A stretch of 37,297 nucleotides of DNA from Gamsiella multidivaricata (Eukaryota; Mortierellomycota; Mortierellomycetes; Mortierellales; Mortierellaceae), in the NCBI RefSeq assembly GCF_025024155.1, contig NW_026251856.1, forward strand, positions 1 through 37,297, given 5' to 3'. Below the pieces are notes generated by a model. It saw nothing but the letters and a program-made list of their open reading frames with translations, searched no databases and was not told where the DNA came from. The position numbers and the translations under genes were made by a program. Shown piece by piece: positions 28,333 to 37,297 of the stretch. How positions within the stretch are numbered: the stretch's first letter is position 1; every line of letters begins with the position of its first letter.

Positions 28333-29547
28333 TTACCTAAGACTTGTCTCTATGGATAACAACTCTTCGAATACCTTATCTATCTTGGGTCTCGCGTTGT
28401 AGTATCGGTGCAGATACTTTTGCATCAGTGCGGTGTATTCGGCACAGATCCCGCTACCCTCCAGCCCCACAAGATCTGCGTCAAGCTCTGGATCCTTGCC
28501 GGTCGAGATCTCATACATGAGAACACCAAACGAGTACACATCCGATCCTGGAGATATCCCAAACCCCAGTATCCTCTCAGGGGGCCACCATCTCTTGATG
28601 CTTTCCCCCATGACAGGACGTTCGCCAGCCAGACTATTCTTCTCCTTGCACAGCTCGAGCCCTGTAAGTATGGGCTCCAGCTTGTCGGTCAGCAAGACAT
28701 TGGCGGCTCTGATATCTCTGTGCACGACACGTTTTGCGTTTGCCTTGATATCGTACATAAAGACCAGTGCATCGGCAACCTTGCGTGCAATGGTGACCTT
28801 CTCAAGGGAAGTCAGCTTGCCCGGGTACTCGTTTAGGGGCCCGTTGGCAGGCATGGCTGTCACAATTGTTCGATCTCCGCAGAAGCCATAAATCCGTACG
28901 AGGTTACTGCAGTCCGAGAGACACTGGGCCAGCAGGATGCCATCTTTGATGTTCTTGATATATCCCTCGTGGATATCGCTGCCTATCTCCCGGATATAAA
29001 CAGCATCTCCTTTGTACGTTCCCCGGTAGATGTTGCCAAACAAGAATGTTCCGACCAGTTCTATGTCCTGGCCGAGGTGGTCTGGGTTCACAATTGCTCG
29101 TTCCTGAAGTCTGGGAGGTGCCAAGGTAGAAAGAAATACTTTCCTGGCGTCGTGCTGATTATTGGATACTTCGATGTCATATCTTATGGCGTCGTCTTGA
29201 TCAAACTCATCGTCATCCAGGTCAGAGTCGGCATCGTCCTTGGTCTTGGGGGACGTCTTCTGTACTCTATCTATCCAGTCATCCAGCTCCTCCATGTGCA
29301 TCTCGCAAATCTCAGGGATGCCACCACTTCTGATAATACGCATAAGGAACCCAGAGCCTGCGAACTTCTTCAGATCCTTGGCACACTGTTCGAGCAGCTC
29401 CCTGAGTGCCTCCAGAGCAAGATCATCTGGAGAGCCCAGGTCACTGCTTTTTAGGTGTTGCTCAACCCAACGGCACTTTCTGGCCAGTCGTCCACAGATG
29501 CGCTTGTTGAACTTGACGCGGAAGACACTAGCAGTGATTCCTGCCAT
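28333..29547 (-). CDS. MLKL-like pseudokinase protein, copy 2
   Basis: Single exon, 404 aa from the ATG at 29547, starting MAGITASVFRVKFNKRICGR. It is collinear with copy 1 but lacks the first 14 residues. A two-base insertion makes the ancestral ATG (29591) run into a TGA at 29547-29549 that overlaps the new ATG (TGATG). The four-helix bundle is otherwise kept, with the first helix shortened. The kinase motifs match copy 1 (GTFLFGNIYRG, VYIREI, HRDIRAAN), but the DFG position reads GLE (LTGLELCKEK) and the activation loop differs (NSLAGERPVMGES against CITAQRPAAEES). It is a predicted pseudokinase. It may be a functional variant or an early step of decay; the long open frame argues for function. 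Confidence 0.75.
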   Translation of the reverse strand: MAGITASVFRVKFNKRICGRLARKCRWVEQHLKSSDLGSPDDLALEALRELLEQCAKDLKKFAGSGFLMRIIRSGGIPEICEMHMEELDDWIDRVQKTSPKTKDDADSDLDDDEFDQDDAIRYDIEVSNNQHDARKVFLSTLAPPRLQERAIVNPDHLGQDIELVGTFLFGNIYRGTYKGDAVYIREIGSDIHEGYIKNIKDGILLAQCLSDCSNLVRIYGFCGDRTIVTAMPANGPLNEYPGKLTSLEKVTIARKVADALVFMYDIKANAKRVVHRDIRAANVLLTDKLEPILTGLELCKEKNSLAGERPVMGESIKRWWPPERILGFGISPGSDVYSFGVLMYEISTGKDPELDADLVGLEGSGICAEYTALMQKYLHRYYNARPKIDKVFEELLSIETSLR

Positions 29548-29911
29548 CAGATTTGAGATGGTAGTATAACAATAGCTGTTGAATCGGCCATGTTGCTTGT
29601 GTGCCTCTTCAAGAGGTGGGATATTGTGCCGAAGATTCCGGGTGGTGCAAGCGAAGAGATATTAGAGGAATGATAAAATAAAACATGCCAGTGGGGCAAT
29701 TTCAACATGACAGGTGTATAGTTCTGCAGCGTGTCTCGACATTACTGTACTTGCTTCATCTATAACATGCCTATTGTGCGGACGTGTACGAGCATGTGCG
29801 AGTGCAGGTTTCTGCGTGGAGACAGTATAAGAGTGGTGAGTGTCCGTATGTGTTGGAGAGAGAAGCTTGTGTGTGAACACGGAAAAGGAAGGGGGATTCA
29901 ATTTGTGAGAA

Positions 29912-29922
29912 CCTTTTTATAT
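29912..29922 (-). promoter_or_regulatory. TATA box of pseudokinase copy 2
   Basis: On the minus strand ATATAAAAAGG lies about 320-370 bp upstream of the possible start codons, at the position equivalent to the TATA-like box of copy 1. Confidence 0.5.
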
Positions 29923-30290
29923 CGACGGGAGAAATTGTACGGTCAGTAATCGAAAGATGCAGTGTGCAGAGGAAATAAATATGCGCACTTGTTGTCTAAT
30001 GGCTTCATGAGTTGTCCTGGCTGGTAATTCCGTATTGCTATTAGATACTGTCATCGTAGATCAAGCAGCCTCTGGGAGCGTTGGTCGTTCCAAAATTCCC
30101 TCTTCCGTTGTGCTTCTCAGCTATACACTTCGAAAGCCAAGGGAAAATAAGGTATATTTGTACGTATGCATACAGCACCTGAAGCCAGTGCTCCGCCATG
30201 GGACCCTTGAGCACCACGACAATTGTCAGCCCAGCCCGGTCTAGAAACTCTCGGGCTTTGGCGACGCTTACGATACTTCGCCGTCGAAAA

Positions 30291-30480
30291 GACCTGATCA
30301 ATATGCATGAATATCGTTGCACAAAGCGCACACACACTCCAATAAGCAGGCAACAATGCCCTCGCCACAATTCTTTTCTACCGCCGAGTTTTCTTTTCTT
30401 CCCATCTATTTTGTGTTCTTTCCCTCATTCTTCCGCTCTTCTCGCCCTCCTACTTACCTCCAACAGTACCAGGGCGAGAC
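30291..30480 (+). promoter_or_regulatory. CT-rich promoter of the first LRR gene
   Basis: Strongly pyrimidine-rich from about 30370 to 30465, directly before the ATG at 30481, typical of fungal promoters and leaders. No TATA box is obvious. Confidence 0.4.
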
Positions 30481-33400
30481 ATGACGGTCTCCGATACGGA
30501 CGAAGATTTGCAATGGTTCCGACCTTGTTCATCCCCAGGATCGCCGTCTATATCCGAGACGTTCTCCATCCGCCCCCTCGTAGACAAAAAACGCCAGAAG
30601 TATATTTTCTGGGAGGACATAGAGCAAGGCTGTGGCAGCAGCATCCGTTACGTTGCGGACGGTAGAGTGATGGTGCCATTCATGAGAGGCGAAGATGACG
30701 AGCGGTGGGTTGCCGATAACAGAAAACAAGCTTACTAGCAATAGGCGAATCGAGTGTGCGCGAGACGTTTGAACACTCACTTACCCACGTCTCCATGTTG
30801 ACACAATAGCCTTACTCCGTGGAGAATTCTCTATCATCCGGGTGTAGAACTCAACGTCGTTTTGCAGAGCGCAGACCAACGAAGAGAAACTGCAAATTTT
30901 TCGCATTTGCAGACATACTCGAAGCCATCAGATTGTGCTCCCCGCCCAAGTAGCTCCAGCCCGGCCGAGCCAACCACCACCGCCACAGCCAACGTGGGTA
31001 TCCGCCGGCCTCTTGAGGCAGCCGGCTGTGTCGTTCAGACTACGAGTGCCACTTCTGAACTGCAGGCCGCCACCAGCTTCAAAGGACAGGACTTGGTCAA
31101 CATCGTCACACTAAAAAATCTTGCCAACTTGAGCCTGGACACCGACAACATCCAACAGAACGAGGTCATACAAGGCATACGTCAACTGCTACTTCGTGCG
31201 GCCGACAACGATAGAAATTTGGGAGTGCTCCTCACGCAAACTTATGAACTCCATGAGTATCCGATACCTCGGCTTTTCGTCGTTCTTCCTAAAACGCCAA
31301 GCTTTCGCGATAAAGTCGCCAGCCCAGCTACACATCAATTCCGATTATATTTTCTGTGCGAGTGCGGTAGTCATACCATGAAAAACAACAGCAGGGTTTC
31401 ACACGACATACACTTTGCGAAGCATGAAGGATACGACCTGGCCCGACCCACTGAATTCTTTGAGAAGTACGGACCGTACGTTGTGGCAATGCTGCAATTG
31501 ATCAAGCTGGGGTTCATCGTCTTATCGATTGCTGCACCAGCTTTAGCCCATCTCGACGCCTCGGATCAGGTTGAGCAGATACAGAAGGCCATCGAGGAAG
31601 GTGGGGAAGGAATGCGGACGCTGCTGGGCAACACGATCAATTCGATACAGCGACTGACGGGCGACACATACGACGAGATTGCCACGGTTGCCGACCTTGA
31701 AAAGTTGGAGCCTCTGAAAGGCCACGAGCTGAGGCAACTCGAATCGTACCTGAAGGATCATGATCAGAAGCGAGCCCTTGGAAACCTTACTCGGATCGTT
31801 GTTGCTGGTGGACACGTCAAGTGGGTTTGCAGCGATCATAGAGGCGACTGCCAGAGTTTATCTCAAAGGCGACTGAGGGAAGTTGTGAGGCTCAACGGCG
31901 GCAAATTGTCCATGGTGGGAGGCAGAGTCGTCATCACCATTTCCTCCAAGACCATCGCGAAGGAGTTTTACGAGTCGATGCTCATGGCAAGTGGTATTCA
32001 TGAACTGGAGATAACGATGGCCTGGGCCGTGACCTTCGGAGACCTTCGATCATTTGCCGCCGCACTCGAGCGGATGAATATTATTTGTTTGACCATGGAT
32101 GGGAGATATCTCAAGAAGCCCCTAAGCGATGTCCTCAACAGAGGCTGCCGGTTCGATCCCATTGTAAAGCTCATGACGAACGGTCATACTAGAAGGCTGG
32201 CGCTTAGGATGATTGACAAATTTTACGTCCGAATTGGCAGCTCCCCGAAAATACATGCTCCGATGCTCGAAACACTCACCATCGACTCTGAGCTTCCCAT
32301 TGAAGATGAGGCGGCCAAATCAGGTTTCAAAATTGTCCTGGAGTGCTGCGCCTCACTGATCGAACTGAAGCTGAGATCTAGCAATCGATATCTCCTGTTC
32401 GACCTCATAAAAGGCAAGATCAACCTTTTCCCGCGGCTCAGAAAGGTGATTCTGGACAGCCAGAAGCATACGATAGTCATTGACGTTTCTCAAGGCAAGG
32501 TCGGCTCCACCAGAATGACGATTACCCGGCTCAAGAACCTTTTATTGGACGACAGGAAGTTCCTTGAACAACGCGACCTTACAAGACTGCACCTGATTCA
32601 CACACCACAAGAGTCAGAGGATGATTTACTGAAGAGTATCCTACACCAGAGTCCGCATCTTTCCGAGGTCCACATCGGATGTCATCCCGGGCGGACTCTT
32701 GCCATCATCGACTTGATCACCTCGACAAGAAAAGCCATTATCAAGACGAACGGCTCGAGTACGCTGAGCAGACTGGAACTGTCCGAGGATACTGATTTCA
32801 AGGACAAGGACATTGCCCACATAACGCTCACCTTCCTCAACGGCTCCGATGCGCCCAATATAACCACCAATATCACTATGCGTGCAACTGAGCCAGTGGC
32901 CAAGTCCAGCAATCTCTGGGAGGTGTTCCGCAAATACGGCTCGTCCATCCAGCGACTGGAAACAAATCAATCGTTTAGTGACGCTCTTGTCGAGCTACTA
33001 GACAGCATGGACAAGAGTACGGTCCCGCGTCTCACGTCGCTGACGCTAGACCCAACGATGTTGACAAATGAAGGGCTTGAGCGCATGTGCAATGTCATCG
33101 ATCACCCAATGCCTCCAAAGACAGGATCTCAGCAATATCTTGGTTTTTACCTCCATCTTCAGGGAGATGATCTGTATCATCAAAAGATGATGCGCCTGCT
33201 TTCTAGGTATCAGGAAAAATTGTGCTCGTTGACAGTACACAATGGTCTGACTGATTCAGGAACCACCGAAAGCCCAATAGTGCACTCTTCAGGACGCTAC
33301 TTTCCAGAGCTCGGCATATTCAAAGTGACCAGCTCTTGCAAATCGAAAACGCTTTCAAGTAATTACGTCGCTTGGATTACCAAAATGGTTTCAGCCCCAC

Positions 33401-33732
33401 CTCAACAGGACCCTGCACTCATGGCGTGGAAATCACTGACTGTTATCCATCTTGACCACCTCGCTCTTAAACCCTTGGATTGGAAGGCTGTGATCAACTC
33501 TATCGATTTCTCTGCTTTGGAGACACTGAGTTTTAACGGATCCAACTTTTCTTTGGATCAGCTCAGGATCCTAGTCGACAGGGTTACCAACAACAACAAT
33601 AGCACTATTATACTGAAGATGCTAGATCTCAGGGGCACGGAGCTCGCCAAGCTCAGGGATTCGGATACGCTGTGGCAGCTGATAGGAGCCTTTGAGAAGA
33701 AGGCATTGGATATGGCGATTGAAGGCTTATGA
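30481..33732 (+). CDS. Large LRR-type protein with uncharacterised N-terminal modules, 1
   Basis: Model: 30481..30704, 30810..33732, giving 1048 aa; GT-AG and phase agree (GEDDER|LTPWRI). Residues 28-92 form a small module: IRPLVDKKRQKYIFWEDIEQ, then LYHPGVELNVVLQSA. A second module at about 215-430 has LHEYPIPRLFVVLP, FRLYFLCECG, HFAKHEGYDL, FFEKYGPYVVAML and HVKWVCSDH. From about 430 to the end there are irregular leucine-rich units of the ribonuclease-inhibitor type, for example ALETLSFNGSNFSLDQL and ILKMLDLRGTELAKL. I know this layout from Mortierella-type fungi as hypothetical proteins, without a function. LRRs suggest ligand recognition. There is no NB-ARC or NACHT domain. The next gene is a paralogue. 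Confidence 0.8.
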
Positions 33733-34302
33733 TACCACCATCTTTGAGTGAGCGAATAAAAATAAAAATAAAAAAGAACTGTCGTTATAAGAAAAAGTAT
33801 CCTACACATGTTGTTTGTGCCGGCACCCCGAGCGAAGAGGTTTTTTTTTAGCTTGCTCTCTTTGTGAACTTGATATGGAAACGTATGAACCTGTATTGTA
33901 CATGTGGTATTTTTTGCCATGAAAAGGTGAAGAAGAGCAAATGGATAGGTTCGTTAGCTAGGAAGCGAAGGAGAACGATGGAGCAAGGATGAAAAGACCA
34001 TCCTCTGCTCGAGGCGCTGGTTTGTGCTGTGTTGAGCGATTGTCTGGATGGTACACCCAGCCAAAAGACCATCATTAGAGATAGTCGCCACTCATCCAAT
34101 GGTACATGTCGCACAATGTTTTGCGCATAACGGCATGACCACAGTCCTCTCCCTAAAAAAACAACACAAAAAAAACACAGCTCTTCTCTTCCGTTCCTTT
34201 TCACTGTCTCCTTCTCCCAGTCAGTTGCGGTTGCGTCGGCTCCTGTCCTGCTTGAACGACCTAGGCCATTTCATCCAACATCAGACACGTTAAGCCTGTA
34301 CA
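33733..34302. other. Intergenic between the two LRR genes
   Basis: AATAAAAATAAAAATAAAAA at about 33755-33774 probably includes the poly(A) signal of the upstream gene. The second half is CT-rich before the next ATG and acts as its promoter. No gene was seen. Confidence 0.45.
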
Positions 34303-37297
34303 ATGGATCACGGCGACTATATCACTGATATCGAGAGGTAAGTCAGAAACAGGGTACAGAAAAGTATGGTATCCGCCCCCGCGGATACCAGTCAATGGCG
34401 GCGAAAGAAGGAATACTCACCAATCCGCATATTGAATTAGCAGCATCCGAGCTCGCGACGATGTTCTCGCTTCCGCCTTGGCATCGCAACTTGATTCTAC
34501 CTTGGAGATATCCTCTCTTTTAGGATCCAGCACATACCAGAAGGACTTGCAGCTGATTCGAGTCCGCGCATCTCACGACTCAAAACTTGGACCTGACGCT
34601 GTTGCCATCCCGACATACTTTGACGCTTCAATTGGGCAACGCATCGTCCTGATGGAGGATATCGAGCAGGTATTCAAGGATGCTGTGTACATAACCAGTA
34701 ATGAAGGAACAGTACCGCTCTTGGAGGACAAAGATGGGCATGTGTAAGTATTACTGGCGAGAGAAGCTGTATTTGTCGCACCGTTCTGAGCAGCAGAATT
34801 GCGTTCTAACGCTTGTTACTCCGGTATCGTAGGCTAATGCCAAAGAGAATCTTACATAAGCCGGGCGTAGTCTTGGAGGTGGTTATGGAGAGCGCTCCTG
34901 TGGGAACTTCCTCGCCATCAGTGACGTCCGTCAACAGCTATGATTTCCTCGACAAATTCCTCGGCAACCACTCCATAGACCAGGATTCGAATGTACATCA
35001 GTCTGTTTCGGATTGCTATCGGCTCTACGGCTCCCAACTGGAAGCTATTATGTCTGGTCAAGCAAGGCAGGCAGCAAACATCAGAGATAATCTCACTGAG
35101 ATCTTTGCAAGTTGGGACTCGGAAGCTTTAAAGCAGGAGAATCTGCTGGGACAGATGCAGCGCTTGCGACAGGCGATCCAGGAAAGCCAACGCTTAGACG
35201 GCACCCAAATACATCCAGAAATATTATCGGAGATGCAGCAACAGGTACTCCAAGCACAGCAGGAATCCATCGATCGCCTTGTTATCATGAGGAGCCACAT
35301 TTTATCAGTACTGAATCGGACATTCGAAATGCACGAGTACCCATTGTTTATTGTTCTGCCCATGGTAGGATCACAGGAGGACGGGCAAAGAAGGCAGTTC
35401 CGTCTACATTTCTTGTGCGAATACACAGCTAGTGCCGAATCCTCGAGTATCGGCCTATCGCATGAGCTGCATCTGGCCAAGCACCAAGGATACAATCTCA
35501 GGCAGCTGGACCAGTTCTTGAAAACGTATGGGACATATGTCTTATCGACTCTTGGCGTGATGAAAAGCCAGTCCCGACGCCTTGGCAAGTCTGCACCATC
35601 GCCAGGACAAACTGAATTGACAGGAGGACTTAACGAGCCGCACGCTGGGCAGGATCCGATAACAAGCTACATCGACACCTTGGTGGATGAGGCGATTAAT
35701 TTTATCGAGGAGTACCAAGAAGAAACCAGTAGAAAATTCGACAACGCATCCGGAGACGAGACTGAAGCGGAGACATTCGATTTTTCTCATAGCGCAGACA
35801 TGAGACAGCTGGAGCGACAACTATACATTCCCAGCAGTGATCGCGCGCTCGGGGACCTGTATCGAACCTTCGACAACGATGGATATTCGAAATGGGTTTG
35901 CAAGGATCATTATTATGAAAACATCATGACGCCAACTCCGATCGAGTCGCATTTCTCTTTGACGAGCAATACATCTACGTTCTCCAGCGGTCGAACCTCA
36001 GTCCTGGAGATGCGCGATCTTGTACCTGACACGACGGTATTGCAGGCCAGCGGACAACCTCCAAACCAGCTGCAACAACAGCCGGCGCAGATATACCCGA
36101 CATTGACTGACGGACAAACGTCCATGAAAGGGGCGGACGCGATGACTTCCATGGCTCCAGCAGGAGCACTATCAATACCAAGGCGACATTCTGGTGCAGA
36201 ATCAGGTGCGGAGTGCGATCCAATATACCTAGCACAATCATGCCTTTCTTCGGTTCAGGACCAATTTCTTCAGACGGAGATTATTGACCTACCTGCTCAT
36301 CAAACTCCTCTGCCTCCATACAACGCTCTAGCTGATACTCTGTTGCATACAACCAAAAAGAGAGTCGATAACAGCTGGCGGCAATGGGTAGACACGCCAC
36401 TGGCAAAAAATCAAGGCCTCGCTGTATTAGACCTCTCTAATACCCCTGTCAATCACGCCACGATCGCTGTTTTGAACTCATTTGTGTCCACCCATGGAGA
36501 GCTAATGACACTCGCTTTGACACGCTGCCAGCTTGACTGGACTAGCGTTGTGCCGTTATTCAAGACTCTCTGCGCGGTGAACAAGAACACCAAGTTTACG
36601 CTTGATGTCAGTCAAAACCCGCTCTTTGACTCGGAAGCATCGCTTTTGGGTTGGATTCAAGTTCTCGCTGAGGATGGAAGGAGGGTTGATGGGACACCGT
36701 TCAGTATCAAGATGCAAGACCTTATCATCCGGGACGCTGCCTTGCGGCGGGTACTCGAGCCATTGGAGGAAGCCACTTGTTTGAATGAGTTCAACATTAA
36801 AGGCATGCTGATTAAGCGCGAGAGCCAGGCAGCAGAACTGGAGGGTCTAACCTACGGGGAAGCAAACGCCAGGATCAGGCCTGAGGATGCATCTGACGAA
36901 ACTTGTCTCGGCCTCGGACGCGTGCTGTCCAGGAACAAGACTCTGGTCACGATGAATATCTCCGGTACAGAAATCAAGCAGCAAGTTCAGGAACAGACAG
37001 ACAGCAGCACAGCGCCTGCCAATGCACTCAAGAACGTTGTGGCAATCGGTCGTTCGACCGGTGGATTCGGACGACAGGTGTCGCTGGCCTTCTTAGCACT
37101 CGCGGAGAATGACACGCTTCGGGCGTTGTCCGTGGACCATAACCGGTTTGGAGAAGATGGCATGGTGCTGTTGGCGGAGGCACTGAAGTCGAACACTGGT
37201 ATCGGTTCTTTGTCATGCGACGGTAACGATGCCTACACCCACAAGGCATTGAAGGCAATCGAGAAGATTCTGCCTCCGTTCGAGCTCACTCCCACCT
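34303..37297 (+). CDS. Large LRR-type protein 2, cut by the window end
   Basis: Model: 34303..34337, 34441..34743, 34833..>37297, open to the last base (934 complete codons); the 3' end is outside the window. It carries the same modules as the preceding gene: RIVLMEDIEQVFKDAVYITS and ILHKPGVVLEVV, a coiled coil (about 190-270) with LLGQMQRLRQAIQESQ, then MHEYPLFIVLP, FRLHFLCEY, LHLAKHQGYNL, FLKTYGTYVL and KWVCKDHYYENI. A Gln/Ser/Thr-rich disordered part follows, and regular LRR repeats near the end (LRALSVDHNRFGEDGMVLL). It differs from its neighbour in the added coiled coil and disordered region. Function unknown; a sensor or scaffold is a guess from LRRs and location. Confidence 0.8.

Larger units (their letters stand above)
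28107..30290. repeat. Segmental duplication, unit A copy 2
   Basis: Direct repeat of 20260-22350, about 7.8 kb away, carrying the second pseudokinase gene and its flanks. Divergence is uneven: the gene middle is nearly identical, while the activation-loop region (28550-28670) and distal 5' flank differ much more. Confidence 0.85.

Noticed and set aside
28408..29569. Plus-strand frames antisense to the pseudokinase genes, also present in copy 1
   Set aside because: Shadows of the minus-strand coding sequence, duplicated with it.
32150..32160. GGTTCGATCCC, resembling a tRNA T-arm/B box
   Set aside because: It lies inside the LRR coding sequence (CRFDPIV); no acceptor stem or anticodon arm fits around it.
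1..37297. CRISPR arrays, rRNA or prokaryotic operon signals
   Set aside because: None seen; the spliced genes are plainly eukaryotic.

Overview
The window looks like nuclear DNA of an early-diverging filamentous fungus, most likely Mortierellomycota (Mortierella, Linnemannia or a relative). This is inferred from short GT-AG introns in almost every housekeeping gene, a farnesylated Skt5-type chitin synthase activator, a Pds5 with about 21 exons, expanded kinase/SEL1-repeat and LRR families, and long A/T homopolymers. No database search was possible. All spliced gene models were built by hand from splice sites, reading-frame phase and family resemblance.

Left part (about 0.27-16.9 kb) is a conserved housekeeping region: a small ankyrin-repeat protein (+), a PDRG1-type prefoldin-like subunit (-), an unrecognised protein with a presequence-like N-terminus (-), a Skt5/Chs4-like SEL1 protein ending in a CaaX box (-), mitochondrial ribosomal protein bS16m (-) divergent from the H/ACA snoRNP factor NAF1 (+), a short TFIIIC Tau95/GTF3C5-like subunit (-) convergent with NAF1 and divergent from the cohesin regulator PDS5 (+). 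Intergenic gaps are small, with two shared divergent promoters of about 230 bp.

Right part (about 16.9-37.3 kb) is an accessory, duplicated compartment. It holds SEL1-repeat debris, a kinase-SEL1 pseudogene with several in-frame stops, two near-identical genes for an MLKL-like four-helix-bundle plus pseudokinase protein (the first has GFE in place of the kinase DFG motif), a third truncated copy on the opposite strand next to a Ty3/gypsy reverse-transcriptase fragment, one intact protein kinase with seven SEL1 repeats, a broken partial copy of it, and two tandem genes for large LRR-type proteins that share an uncharacterised N-terminal module. The last one runs off the window end.

The most interesting idea is that the right part is a fungal counterpart of a RIPK3-MLKL-type signalling module. 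It has an intact kinase fused to a SEL1 scaffold, flanked by MLKL-like pseudokinase executioner candidates, with LRR proteins as possible sensors, all shaped by duplication, gene conversion and pseudogenisation. The domain calls rest on visible motifs; the functional link is inference from adjacency and motif content.
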